A stretch of DNA of 61,523 nt from an uncultured Methylococcaceae bacterium (GCA_903859815.1 CAIOOA010000154.1:1-61523), one strand, 5' to 3'. Numbered from the stretch's first letter, positions 8,633 through 18,680 are shown. Translations and numbers: made by a program. The notes: a model not told the origin generated them from the sequence alone.

Positions 8633-11600
8633 TGGAACGGCAAGATCAAGCCAATGACAAATTATCCCAACAAAATTGGCATAGTTTAACCACTGAATCG
8701 GCATTAGCCATTTTGGAAGGAAGCCAGGAAAATGGCCTAGCCACTGCCGAGGCATCCCGTAGGTTGGTAGGTTACGGACGAAATTTGCTGCCTCAAGCCA
8801 AACCGCCAAACCCTTGGCTACGCTTTATCCGGCAATTCAATAATGTGTTGATCTATGTTTTGCTGGCAGCTTCGGTGGGCGCAATGCTTACCGGTGACTG
8901 GGTGGATGCTTCCGTCATTTTCGGTGTCATCTTAATCAACGCACTGATCGGCTTCATTCAAGAAGGCAAGGCGGAAAATGCCTTAAGTGCAATCCGCAAC
9001 ATGCTTTCCCTCTCCGCGACAGTCGTGCGGGATGGCACTAAAGCGCCCATTGCTGCCGAGGAACTCGTACCCGGCGATATTGTTTTTCTGCAATCAGGGG
9101 ACAAAGTACCGGCTGACCTTCGACTGTTGGATGTCAAAAACTTGCGCATTGACGAATCCGCTTTGACGGGTGAGTCTGAGGCAGTGGACAAGTCGGTAGA
9201 CCCTGTTGCCGAGGAATCCGGGCCGGGAGACCGCTTATGCATGGCTTTCTCGGGTACTCTGGTGGTTTACGGTCAAGCCGAAGGGATCGTCACGACGACG
9301 GGGCAACAGACCGAACTGGGGGAAATCAGTGCTTTGTTGAATCGGGTCGATGCCTTGGACACCCCCTTGCAACGGCAATTGGCCCAGTTCGGTAATTGGC
9401 TGACCCTGGCCATTTTACTGCTGGCGGGGGCAAGCTTTGGCTTTGGAGTGTATGTTCGTGGGTACGCCCTATCTGAAATGTTCATGGCCATGGTCAGCAT
9501 CGCCGTGGCCGCCATTCCTGAAGGCTTGCCCGCGATAGTCACCATCACGCTGGCGGTGGGTGTCCAACGTATGGCAAAACGCAAGGCCATCGTGAAAAAT
9601 TTACCGGCGGTGGAAACTTTAGGATCAGTGTCGGTCATTTGTTCCGACAAGACCGGCACCCTCACCCGCAACGAAATGGCCGTCCAGTCGGTGGCTATCA
9701 TGGGCAGGGAATTTTCCGTAGAAAGTATGGGTAATGCAAACGCCGGGGGTATCCACATAGACGGAAAGCCGACCGATTGTGCTGAACAGCCGATATTGCT
9801 GGAATTGGCCCTCGCTTGCGTATTGTGCAACGATGCCGAATTGACCCAGGAAAACGGGGAGGTAATTTTGCATGGCGATCCCACAGAAACTGCCTTGCTG
9901 GCCTTGGGGAACAAAGCAGGCTTGGACATTGCCATGGTACGCAACGGCTTCCCCCGCAAGGATGCCATCCCCTTTGAATCAGAGCACCGTTTCATGGCGA
10001 CTCTGAATCAAGGGCCAAAGGGACACCAGTTGATTTATCTCAAAGGAGCGCCGGAAGCCGTGCGGGACCTGTGCTTGCGGCAACGGGAAGCAGGCGGCGA
10101 CACCGAATTGGAGATTGATTATTGGCATGACAAAGTCACGGCGATGGCGGAGCAGGGCCAACGAGTGCTGGCTTTGGCGGTCAAATCCGCTCCATCAGGA
10201 ACCGATAGCTTGGATTTTTCCTCCCTAGGCAAAGATTTTGTGCTGCTTGGATTGTGCGGCCTGATCGACCCACCCCGTGAAGAGGCGATGCGGGCCGTTG
10301 CCGAATGCCACCATGCCGGCATACGGGTCAAAATGATTACCGGCGATCACGGCGTGACGGCTAATGCCATTGCCGAACAACTGGATATAGGCGCTGGCAA
10401 ATCACCAATGCTAGGCTCCGAAATCGAAAAACTCTCTGACCGCGCCTTGGCCGGGGCGGTGCGGCAAACCGATGTGTTCGCCCGTTCCAGTCCTGAGCAT
10501 AAGCTACGATTGGTTGAAGCTTTGCAATCCAAAGGTGGGATTGTCGCCATGACCGGAGACGGCGTGAATGATGCACCCGCGCTCAGGCGCGCCGATGTGG
10601 GCGTGGCGATGGGTTTAAAAGGCACCGAAGCGGCAAAAGAAGCGGCGGTGATGGTATTGGCTGATGATAATTTCGCCACCATCGTCCACGCTGTCGAAGA
10701 AGGGCGCATCATACACGACAACCTGAAAAAGGCCATCATGTACATTTTGCCGACCAGCTTCGGACAGGCGGGTGCGATCATGGTGGGCATTTTACTTGAC
10801 CTGACTTTGCCAATTACGCCATTGCAAATATTGTGGGTCAACATGGTCACTGCGATCACCCTATCTTTGTCGCTGTCTTTCGAACCGGCCGAAGACAATG
10901 TGATGAAACGCCCGCCCCGCGACCCGCAAGAGGCATTGTTGAGTGGGTATTTCATTTGGCGCATTTTCTTCGTTTCCTTGTTGCTGGTGGGTGGTTTGTT
11001 GGGCTTGTTTTTGTATGAACAGTCATTAGGCGCGATTGAAACCTTGGCACGGACGGCAGCGGTCAATGCTCTAGTCTTTGGTGAAATCATCTACTTGTTC
11101 AACTGTCGGTTCATTCACGCATCCTCACTTACAGTGCGTAGTGTCATTGGAAACCGGGCTGTGTGGGTAGCCATTGGCATACTTTTGGTGCTGCAAATGG
11201 CATTCACCTATGCCCCACCGATGCAGGCAATGTTTGACACTACTTCCATCCCCCTTGAATCCTGGAAACGGATTCTTGCTTTTAGCTTGTTTTTGTTTTT
11301 GGTGGTTGAGTTGGAAAAAGGCGTGGTTCGGGTAGTCCTGGCCCGGCGAAAACAATTACTGGCCAAACCTCAACTTGAAACCGCCAAGAAGGTGCCGAAA
11401 AAGGCCAAGTCTTCGTTGACCGGGTATGCTTGGCTGTCCATTGCCGCCGCCATCGTCACCATTGGGTTGAAAACTTGGGCTTGGTGGTTGACGGGTTCGG
11501 TCGGTTTGCTGTCTGATGCCATGGAATCAGTGGTCAACTTGGTGGCTGCAATCATGGCGTTGGCAATGTTAAGCTTGGCCGCCCAACCCCCTGACGATCA

Positions 11601-12357
11601 GCATCATTACGGTCATGGCAAGGCAGAGTATTTTTCCAGCGGACTGGAAGGTGCTTTGATTCTGGTGGCTGCGATAGGCATAGGCATGGCGGCTTTTGAC
11701 CGCTTGATGCATCCCCAACCTTTACAGTCTTTGGGTTTTGGCTTGGCGGTATCGACCATTGCCGCTCTGGTCAATTTGGCTGTGTCCATGGTGCTGCTCA
11801 AGGCAAGTCGAAGGCATAACTCCATCACCTTGGAAGCGGATGCCAAGCATTTAATGACCGACGTATGGACTTCCGGGGGTGTTCTGTTAGCCTTGTGCGC
11901 AGTTTCGCTGACTGGTTGGCAACAACTTGATCCGATTATTGGTTTTGGCGTAGCCATCAATATTATCTGGTCAGGGTTTACACTCATGCGCCGTTCCACC
12001 GCCGGCTTGTTGGACAGTACCTTGCCGGAAGATGAAAATGCCCTAATTGACGATCTTCTTGACGGTTATCGTCGGGACGGCTTGGAGTTTCACGACTTGC
12101 GCACCCGTCAAGCCGGTGCCGACCGATTCATGACCGTACATGTATTAGTTCCGGGCGATATGAGCGTTAAAGCCGGTCATGATCTATTGGATCGTATCGA
12201 AAATGACATACGGCAAGCCATTGGTGAAATTACGGTAGTCACCCATCTTGAACCATTGGATGACCCGGCTTCTTTCAGCCATGGGGAAAATGGAAGCGAA
12301 CCGTATCCGGGTAGGGAAAGTTTGATGCCTTCACAAACCTTAAGGAAAAATCGATAG
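8632..12357 (+). CDS. P-type cation ATPase fused to a CDF cation efflux domain
   Basis: One uninterrupted 1241-residue frame. Residues 1 to ~910 form a complete P2-type (Ca2+/PacL-like or Na+/K+-like) ATPase: actuator TGES at 179-182, PEGLP in the ion-binding M4 helix at 296-300, phosphorylation site D339-KTGT, hinge TGDGVND at 641-647, and a C-terminal six-helix region. Residues ~930-1220 form a complete cation diffusion facilitator: SDAMES with D962 in TM2, HYGHGKAEYFS after TM2, the TM5 pair H1073/D1077 (AKHLMTD), and a C-terminal cytoplasmic alpha/beta domain. A primary ATP-driven pump is thus joined to a secondary proton-coupled transporter. The ion is not identifiable by eye; the CDF part suggests a divalent transition metal (Zn, Fe, Mn). 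Translation is coupled to the DUF4202 gene by the TAATG overlap. Confidence 0.93.
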   Translation: MERQDQANDKLSQQNWHSLTTESALAILEGSQENGLATAEASRRLVGYGRNLLPQAKPPNPWLRFIRQFNNVLIYVLLAASVGAMLTGDWVDASVIFGVILINALIGFIQEGKAENALSAIRNMLSLSATVVRDGTKAPIAAEELVPGDIVFLQSGDKVPADLRLLDVKNLRIDESALTGESEAVDKSVDPVAEESGPGDRLCMAFSGTLVVYGQAEGIVTTTGQQTELGEISALLNRVDALDTPLQRQLAQFGNWLTLAILLLAGASFGFGVYVRGYALSEMFMAMVSIAVAAIPEGLPAIVTITLAVGVQRMAKRKAIVKNLPAVETLGSVSVICSDKTGTLTRNEMAVQSVAIMGREFSVESMGNANAGGIHIDGKPTDCAEQPILLELALACVLCNDAELTQENGEVILHGDPTETALLALGNKAGLDIAMVRNGFPRKDAIPFESEHRFMATLNQGPKGHQLIYLKGAPEAVRDLCLRQREAGGDTELEIDYWHDKVTAMAEQGQRVLALAVKSAPSGTDSLDFSSLGKDFVLLGLCGLIDPPREEAMRAVAECHHAGIRVKMITGDHGVTANAIAEQLDIGAGKSPMLGSEIEKLSDRALAGAVRQTDVFARSSPEHKLRLVEALQSKGGIVAMTGDGVNDAPALRRADVGVAMGLKGTEAAKEAAVMVLADDNFATIVHAVEEGRIIHDNLKKAIMYILPTSFGQAGAIMVGILLDLTLPITPLQILWVNMVTAITLSLSLSFEPAEDNVMKRPPRDPQEALLSGYFIWRIFFVSLLLVGGLLGLFLYEQSLGAIETLARTAAVNALVFGEIIYLFNCRFIHASSLTVRSVIGNRAVWVAIGILLVLQMAFTYAPPMQAMFDTTSIPLESWKRILAFSLFLFLVVELEKGVVRVVLARRKQLLAKPQLETAKKVPKKAKSSLTGYAWLSIAAAIVTIGLKTWAWWLTGSVGLLSDAMESVVNLVAAIMALAMLSLAAQPPDDQHHYGHGKAEYFSSGLEGALILVAAIGIGMAAFDRLMHPQPLQSLGFGLAVSTIAALVNLAVSMVLLKASRRHNSITLEADAKHLMTDVWTSGGVLLALCAVSLTGWQQLDPIIGFGVAINIIWSGFTLMRRSTAGLLDSTLPEDENALIDDLLDGYRRDGLEFHDLRTRQAGADRFMTVHVLVPGDMSVKAGHDLLDRIENDIRQAIGEITVVTHLEPLDDPASFSHGENGSEPYPGRESLMPSQTLRKNR

Positions 12358-12380
12358 TGTCGGCATGATTGCATTAAATT

Positions 12381-12397
12381 TTTGTTATCATAACAAA
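12381..12397. promoter_or_regulatory. Candidate operator: perfect 8-bp inverted repeat upstream of the glutathione peroxidase gene
   Basis: TTTGTTAT-C-ATAACAAA, two exact 8-base arms around one base, sits 43 bases before the ATG of the peroxidase gene in an A+T-rich spacer. Size, symmetry and place fit a dimeric repressor site (MarR/OhrR or similar), but no regulator gene is adjacent and the identity of the binder is not shown. Confidence 0.4.
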
Positions 12398-12440
12398 TTA
12401 AATTTTAAATTTGTCCAAGAAACAATGAGATGCCGCCAAC

Positions 12441-12989
12441 ATGAAAATCCTATTATCGCTCTTATGTGCTTTTTTCCTTAGTGTAAGCACAGTCCAAGCC
12501 GAAACCTGCCCGGATTTATTGAACTTCACAGCACAAACCTTGCGCGGCAAGGAAACCGTGGATTTTTGCAAAGCCTATCAAGGCAAAGTGCTGTTGGTGG
12601 TCAATACGGCCAGCCAATGCGGTTTTACACCACAGTTTAAGGGCTTGGAAGCCCTATATCAGAAATACAAAGACCGCAACTTCGTCATTTTAGGGTTCCC
12701 TTCCAACGATTTTCATCAAGAATTCAGCGATGCGAAAAAAACGGCTGAAGTCTGCTATCAAAACTTTGGCGTGACATTTCCAATGTTCAAAACCAGTCCG
12801 GTGACCGGGGACAAGGCCAATGGGTTTTTCGCCAAACTCGCCAAACAATCGGGTGTCGCACCCGCATGGAATTTCCATAAATATTTGATTGATTCCAAAG
12901 GGCAAGTCGTCAAAAACTTCCCTTCTGCCGTCCCGCCGGGGGATTCAAGCCTAATCCAGACAATCGAAGAATTGACGAAAATCCAATAA
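12441..12989 (+). CDS. Glutathione peroxidase-family thiol peroxidase, exported
   Basis: A 182-residue GPx-fold protein with a Sec signal peptide (MKILLSLLCAFFLSVSTVQA, cleavage after residue 20), so it acts in the periplasm and reduces hydroperoxides there. The active site is NTASQCGFTPQ with a cysteine (C60), not selenocysteine. The later motif reads GFPSNDFHQEF where many family members have NQFG, so the usual tetrad glutamine is replaced by aspartate, as in a subset of bacterial homologues. WNFHKYLID supplies the conserved Trp/Asn. Periplasmic location makes glutathione an unlikely donor; a thioredoxin-fold donor is more plausible (inference). A palindromic site precedes it and murI follows 4 bp downstream. 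Confidence 0.92.
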   Translation: MKILLSLLCAFFLSVSTVQAETCPDLLNFTAQTLRGKETVDFCKAYQGKVLLVVNTASQCGFTPQFKGLEALYQKYKDRNFVILGFPSNDFHQEFSDAKKTAEVCYQNFGVTFPMFKTSPVTGDKANGFFAKLAKQSGVAPAWNFHKYLIDSKGQVVKNFPSAVPPGDSSLIQTIEELTKIQ

Positions 12990-12993
12990 CGCC

Positions 12994-13791
12994 ATGAAAA
13001 GCGCTCTCCCCATAGGCATTTTTGATTCCGGTGTGGGCGGATTGTCGGTGTTACGCGATATACGCAAAGAATTATGGAATGAGGATTTGCTTTATGTGGC
13101 GGATTCCAATCATGCGCCTTATGGCGACAAAGAAGCCGAGTATATAGAAACCCGTTCCATTGCCATTTCTCAATTCTTAGTCGACCAACCCGTCAAAGCC
13201 ATTGTCGTTGCCTGCAATACTGCGACCAGCGCCGCTGTCGCCCAATTGCGCGCTAAATTCAAAGTGCCTATAGTCGCCATGGAACCGGCGGTGAAACCTG
13301 CCGTCGAAACCACTCAATCAGGCGTTGTTGGGGTATTGGCCACTCGCAGGACAGCTTCCAGCGATAATTTCCTAAACTTACTCGCACGGTTTAGTTCCAA
13401 TGCCAACATCATGGTTCAAGCTTGCCCCGGTTTGGTCGAACAAGTGGAAGCCGGTGATTTGCATGGCGACAAAACCCGGTCATTATTGGAAACCTTTGTT
13501 TTCCCTTTGTTGGAAAAAGGTGCGGACACCCTAGTATTAGGCTGCACCCATTACCCTTTCCTTGCCCCTTTGATTCGTTCCATGGCTGGTGTTGAGGTCA
13601 ACATCATCGATCCCGGCGAAGCGATAGCCCGAGAGCTTCGCCGTCGCTTGGCATCCATCGGCCAGTTGTCACGGCATGAGCATAGGGGTAGCGAACAGTT
13701 CTGGACCAGCGGCTCGCCCGATATTGCCAAGGAATTGATTTCGCAATTGTGGGAAACGGATGTAGAAGTAAAGCGGTTGCCGGAAGTATAA
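12994..13791 (+). CDS. murI: Glutamate racemase
   Basis: A 265-residue enzyme making D-glutamate for peptidoglycan. Both catalytic cysteines are present in their family motifs: C74 in VVACNTAT and C184 in VLGCTHYP. The N-terminal IGIFDSGVGGLSVL and YGDK motifs are also intact. It begins 4 bp after the peroxidase stop and is probably co-transcribed with it. There is no UDP-MurNAc-Ala-binding N-terminal extension of the E. coli kind. Confidence 0.96.
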   Translation: MKSALPIGIFDSGVGGLSVLRDIRKELWNEDLLYVADSNHAPYGDKEAEYIETRSIAISQFLVDQPVKAIVVACNTATSAAVAQLRAKFKVPIVAMEPAVKPAVETTQSGVVGVLATRRTASSDNFLNLLARFSSNANIMVQACPGLVEQVEAGDLHGDKTRSLLETFVFPLLEKGADTLVLGCTHYPFLAPLIRSMAGVEVNIIDPGEAIARELRRRLASIGQLSRHEHRGSEQFWTSGSPDIAKELISQLWETDVEVKRLPEV

Positions 13792-13911
13792 GCATCAAAA
13801 TTCGGATATTTGAGCTAAGCTGAGAAGCGCTATTGGCACTTGCGCAATATCCATTATCCTAAATCCAACAATTAGGTTTTTACTTAGGAACTGCCTAGAC
13901 CATTTTTCCGG

Positions 13912-14690
13912 TCGGTTCCAAGCCCGGGTAGGAGCCCAGTTGGAACCGGTCAATGTGGCAGTCCCACAGCGACTCTCAGACGGTCGTGGTCTGCTACTGC
14001 TCCGAATTCCTCTCCCGCTCGTGGAGCAAGTCGCTGATCCCCGTCAGCAGGTCTTTCGCCTTCAAGGACGGGTGTGATGTTAAGCCGATATTGCTTGCCG
14101 CGCATGGTGGTGCTTTTCGGCAAAGCCCTTCAGCACACAGCGGACGGGTGTGATGGACTGTAGTCAGCCTTTGGGGAACACTGAAGAACGAACGGAGACC
14201 ACGAGTGCTACACCTCTAGTGAGGAGGCTAAGGTTGTTGACATCACCGAGTAGATCGAGATTTTCTATAATCGGTAGCATATGACTGGAATTGCCCTCGT
14301 TGTCCACCAACACCTCCGTGTCCAACACCAGCAGCGATCCGGCAACCAGATAAGTGTGGAGGGGTGTGCGAGGGCCGACCCGGATTCCACTGGTTGTAAC
14401 CTACCTCGCACACTCCGCCTCCCTTACTAAAGCTTGACCGTGGTATCAATGTCCAGAATTCACAGTGGTTTCAGCAACGGCTGGACGTTCAGATCAAAAT
14501 GATCGGCAATGCCAGCATCATCATCGAACTTGGCGAGATCCCGGCGCAAGGCATATTCGCTGAACACCTTCGACATGCCCAGCAGCCAAGGTTGACCCCG
14601 ATGCCGCGATCAACGAAGCTTGCGCATAGTGGCCTGTTGCCCGGAGGATCGACAGAAGCCAATCGCCCCGAGCAGATCAGGCTTTAATAC
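13912..14690 (-). pseudogene. Decayed IS transposase (IS1380/IS4-like DDE), many frameshifts
   Basis: Reading the minus strand across frames recovers transposase pieces. KVFSEYALRRDLAKFDDDAG comes from about 14575-14510, then a stop, then ILDIDTTVKL (first DDE-type Asp motif) from about 14455, GYNQWNPGRPSH from about 14395, and SLLVLDTEVLVDNEGNSSH in another frame from about 14335. These match the usual order of an IS1380/IS4-type DDE transposase. No single frame is open for long, so the gene is dead. An inverted repeat CGGTTCCAA / TTGGAACCG at 13913-13921 and 13940-13948 may mark the 3' end of the old element. This explains the gene-free stretch 13792-14696; nothing else was seen in it. Confidence 0.7.
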
Positions 14691-14696
14691 GGTTCG

Positions 14697-17600
14697 TTAA
14701 GGCTGGCACCAGAGCGCACGGGTGTCCTGAATGTGCCAAGCCTGATAACTGGCGTTGGCTGGCACGGGGGAGGAGACAGTGATTGCCATTTTTTTCCCGA
14801 TTGTAGCCGTTAACCCTTTACCGGCAACAACTGAATTGATTCTAACCCCTTCCCAAAACTCGTTGATGCCAGTGCTGTTTTTGTTGATCATCCAGTGTTG
14901 GGAGAGATTGCCGTTAGACTGAGCCGTAATGACGGGACTCCCATCGTTTAACCCGCCATCTGCTATGTCGAGCAGATAGTTATTGCTCACCGATTGCAAC
15001 CGATAATGACCGTCCAGTGGCACGTATAAATTCCACGTTTGGGAATTATTATTATAGTTCGGAACATCTGTCCAAACACTGGTGGCATCGGATGCTAGGC
15101 CCATGAATGTATTAGCGGTTGTAAAGTAGCTTTGGATTCGCACGGCGGTTGTATCGCACTCCGTGATACCCGCCGATCTCGTGGGGCCATTTTCACCGGA
15201 CGAGGCGACAATTTTCCAGTCTTGCGTTATATCTCCGTTGACTTGGGTATCGACCAGTACGGCACTACCGTCGGCACCGTTTCCGCTAGCAATGTCCAGC
15301 GCAAGCTGATTGTTCTGCGAAACTAGTTTCACATAACCGCTATCCGTCGGAATGGCCATCCAAACTTGAGAGTCAGTATTGGTGATATCCCAAGTTTGCA
15401 CCTGGGAACCAGGGTTTTGACCAAGACCCGCGTCAAGAGCCATGTTAGAAAATACAGACTTGAATTGAAATGCACCATTGGGCAAGGGGATGCTTTCCCA
15501 GATTTGGCGACCCAAATTACTTTCTTGGTTGATTTGTATTCGCGCCCCCGCTACACGACTAGCGCCTGCGACTTCTAGAACCTTGTTACCTACCCGGGAA
15601 ACAAGCTTCACATAATTATGCTGCTCCCGTGGCGTAGGTAACAACCCGTAAACAAGAAGCTTGTTGGAAAAGGTCGCCACGTAGACTTTGCCGTTCGCAA
15701 TCGTCGGTGGGGTGAATTTGGCAAATGCCATCGAGTCGTCAACATTTTCCATCCTGCTAGTCCACAGAACAGGCTTGGAAACATCGCTGGCATCATAAGC
15801 AAGTAGGATACCCTGCTTAGATGCCGAAACGGCATTTCCGAGTTGAGATCCTAAGGCCCAGACGATTCCCGTTCCAGATTGCGCCCCATTCGAACTGAGG
15901 CTCAGGATTCCACCGGGATGCTGGTTGATGTAAAATCTGCCTCGTTTGGCATTCTGGGTGTCGAAGGTCTGCCCATTAAAATCGTAAGATCTTAAATAAT
16001 CACTTTCCCCCCAGTGGTAGATAGTCAACGGACCACCGGCCGATGACCTATCCCAAATCACCGGACCACCCATTATGTGGTTCCAGCCCGCTGCGTTCGC
16101 TGGAACTGACCGGAATGATTGAATTAAATGTGGATTACCTGCTTGAAGCTTACCCATATTATTGGGGTCGATGACATACATGATGCCCTCCTTGCCGCCC
16201 CCTATTATGTAATTAGACCTTGGCAGGATGGCTGGCCCTGAACCTCCGAGATCCGTGTCCCATTTGTCGAGGAACATCCAGTTTTCCGGTGTAAACCAGT
16301 CTACGAGTGCTAAGCCATTGGAAGGGTCAAGACGCAGAACGGCCTCTGAAAAGTTATTAAGGCCATCGTACCCGTCTGAGGTGGCACCGATAGGATTGCC
16401 ATTTCCAGTGAAGGTAATCACATTTCCATCGTTAGTGACGGCAGGCGCTCGCCCAGATGCCCATAGCCCCCCCCCACCATTAGGGGTGGTTGTAGTCGCA
16501 AACGCTGCATTTTGCCGAAGAGACGAAGCATCGTAAGACATAACCCATCCATGGGTAATTGCACGGTTACCTAACTTGTCCGCCAATCCCCAACTGATAA
16601 TCACTTGACCATTTACCAGTGCAAGTCCCGGTCGCTGAGTGTTTACCTCAGGATTGAATACGACACCCTTATAGGTGGCCGATATGACGACCGGATTGAC
16701 TTTATCTATTCCCGTAGAAAGGTCAAGCGCATGAAGTCGCTGTATATAACTAGTCTTATTCAGTGACTTTTCGACAGTTCTGACCACTACATACATGGTC
16801 TGCGATACCGCATCAATGACTGGGGTGCTTTGTATCCCCAACAACCCACGATCCCCTTGTCCGCCTTTGGGCACAGGGGTGATTATGACCCCTTGAACTG
16901 GCGAAGTTTTAAAGTCACGGACCCACAGGGTTTGATTCGAATCGGCATCGAATGCATAGGCTATGTCATTCTGTGTTGCCACATACAAAACGTTCCGAAT
17001 CCCCATCGGAGTATTCACATTCGGGACATAAAGTGGCTGCGCATAGATGTCGCCATCGACATCATAGCTGTAGAGAAGACCAAATGTATTAACATTGACA
17101 TTACTTGTGTTCAGTGTTTTTTCTAGGGAGTTTGCCCCGGTACGATACCAATCGTTGCGGCTCTCAAGCACTTTGGGCAAACTCTTGCCATAAACTTCCA
17201 TCTCATGAATCCCATAGGCATAAATGGAGCTTCGGCTGATTCCGTACATGCGCACATAACGTCCCGTACCCTGTAAACCAGTCAGGTCTTCTATGCCTCC
17301 CATGCTATTCGAATTGGAATAGATGTCCGTCCAAGTTGATGCATCCGGGGAAACTTGAATCTTGTATGCGCTGGCATAAGTGCCATAGTTGGCGTAATCA
17401 CCACGCCACCGTATCTTGACACGGTTAATTGAGTAACTCGCGCCTAAGTCAACATATATCCACTGAGGGTCTGAGAATGGACTGACCCAGTAGGTGTTGG
17501 CCATGCCGTCAAAAGCCGATTTTGGCGAAAATGAACTGGAAAATGTACTAGAGGCTACCGCTGGTTTGTTCAGTGCGAGGTTGCTAGACGAAATATCGGC

Positions 17601-18392
17601 TAAAAATGCCAAAGAAAAGGTTTGCTTGGCAATGCTGCCGCTATTGCTATCGGCAGAAATCGTAACAGTGTAGTTTGCCGGAGCATTCGGAGCAACTCCG
17701 CTGATTAGTCCGGATGTGGGATCGATTTTCAAGCCAGGGGGCAAGCCAGTTGCGCTATAAATAATCAAACCGCCCAATGAATTGCTAGCATTAATCTGTA
17801 ATGTATACAAAGCGCCCATAATACCATTCTGCGGCCCCGGATTTTGCAAAGAAATTAAACCTCCGCTAGGGAGTGCATTGCCGTATACCTCCATCTCCCA
17901 AAGCGAGTAGGCGTATATGGAGCTCCGGCTTATCCCATATAATCGCACATAGCGCGCGTTGCCCTTCAAGCCGCTTAGGCTTTCAGTTCCACCTACCCCC
18001 GCTGTTGTAGAATAGATATCCGTCCATGTAGACGCATCGAAGGAAACTTGAATCTTGTAAGCCGTGGCGTAGGTCCGCCACTTCAGATTGACCTGAGTGA
18101 TAGAGTAATAATTGCCCAAATCGACATAGACCCACTGTGGGTCTGAGAAGGCACTGGCCCAGTATGTCTTGGCATTGCCGTCAAAAATCGTTTGCGGCGA
18201 GAATGAACTGGAAAATGAACTGGAGGACACCGCCGGTTTGTTCAATGCAAGGTTGGCTGCAGCAGATGCATCGGTCATTTTTCCCAAGAGTAGAAGCAAA
18301 ACTGACAGCAACGTAACGAACGCTAACATTGGACTGCCCAATCGGTCAAGTTTAGACAGGATGGGATTTGATGCTTCTAAATTACTTTTCAT
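14697..18392 (-). CDS. Large secreted protein: two discoidin (F5/8C) domains, He-PIG Ig domain, PQQ-like propeller, ricin-type lectin domains
   Basis: A 1231-residue exported protein. Order: signal peptide/TM to residue ~45 (ends ASAAA); discoidin domain 1 ~46-172 (NLALNKPAVSSSSF, YWASAFSDPQWVYVDLG); putative-Ig (He_PIG) ~178-265 (GLPPGLKIDPTSGLISG); discoidin domain 2 ~270-405; a PQQ-quinoprotein-like beta-propeller ~410-920 (DGDIYAQPLYVPNV, NVLYVATQNDIAYAFDAD, WASGRAPAVTNDGNVITFTGNG); and two beta-trefoil ricin-like lectin repeats ~925-1225. The mix points to carbohydrate or surface binding outside the cell. Whether the propeller binds a cofactor is unknown. The two discoidin domains are close duplicates, probably from recent internal duplication. 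No genes of a dedicated secretion system are next to it. Confidence 0.9.
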   Translation of the reverse strand: MKSNLEASNPILSKLDRLGSPMLAFVTLLSVLLLLLGKMTDASAAANLALNKPAVSSSSFSSSFSPQTIFDGNAKTYWASAFSDPQWVYVDLGNYYSITQVNLKWRTYATAYKIQVSFDASTWTDIYSTTAGVGGTESLSGLKGNARYVRLYGISRSSIYAYSLWEMEVYGNALPSGGLISLQNPGPQNGIMGALYTLQINASNSLGGLIIYSATGLPPGLKIDPTSGLISGVAPNAPANYTVTISADSNSGSIAKQTFSLAFLADISSSNLALNKPAVASSTFSSSFSPKSAFDGMANTYWVSPFSDPQWIYVDLGASYSINRVKIRWRGDYANYGTYASAYKIQVSPDASTWTDIYSNSNSMGGIEDLTGLQGTGRYVRMYGISRSSIYAYGIHEMEVYGKSLPKVLESRNDWYRTGANSLEKTLNTSNVNVNTFGLLYSYDVDGDIYAQPLYVPNVNTPMGIRNVLYVATQNDIAYAFDADSNQTLWVRDFKTSPVQGVIITPVPKGGQGDRGLLGIQSTPVIDAVSQTMYVVVRTVEKSLNKTSYIQRLHALDLSTGIDKVNPVVISATYKGVVFNPEVNTQRPGLALVNGQVIISWGLADKLGNRAITHGWVMSYDASSLRQNAAFATTTTPNGGGGLWASGRAPAVTNDGNVITFTGNGNPIGATSDGYDGLNNFSEAVLRLDPSNGLALVDWFTPENWMFLDKWDTDLGGSGPAILPRSNYIIGGGKEGIMYVIDPNNMGKLQAGNPHLIQSFRSVPANAAGWNHIMGGPVIWDRSSAGGPLTIYHWGESDYLRSYDFNGQTFDTQNAKRGRFYINQHPGGILSLSSNGAQSGTGIVWALGSQLGNAVSASKQGILLAYDASDVSKPVLWTSRMENVDDSMAFAKFTPPTIANGKVYVATFSNKLLVYGLLPTPREQHNYVKLVSRVGNKVLEVAGASRVAGARIQINQESNLGRQIWESIPLPNGAFQFKSVFSNMALDAGLGQNPGSQVQTWDITNTDSQVWMAIPTDSGYVKLVSQNNQLALDIASGNGADGSAVLVDTQVNGDITQDWKIVASSGENGPTRSAGITECDTTAVRIQSYFTTANTFMGLASDATSVWTDVPNYNNNSQTWNLYVPLDGHYRLQSVSNNYLLDIADGGLNDGSPVITAQSNGNLSQHWMINKNSTGINEFWEGVRINSVVAGKGLTATIGKKMAITVSSPVPANASYQAWHIQDTRALWCQP

Positions 18393-18680
18393 ACAATACC
18401 TAAGAAAATTTCATAACAGTCTATACAGAAGGCGAACTGAGTCATTGGGACGATGCAAACCGTTAACAATAACTGCATTTTAATTTAACATATAAGATAC
18501 GATGGATTCAAGACTGTGAACCATTTCCAATGGTAAACCCAGTGAGTCGCTTGACTTCGTAATTAATTCAAAGAAAAAAACATGCTTGACTGAATGTCAT
18601 GACTCGGAGCATCAAAGCTAGCTTTGACAGTCCGAAGGAAAGCCAACCTCTTAATTTCTTAGCATCCAACTATAGCCTCA

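Noticed and set aside
9273-9995. 240-residue minus-strand frame inside the ATPase gene
   Set aside because: Antisense shadow of a highly conserved P-type ATPase with no independent motifs.
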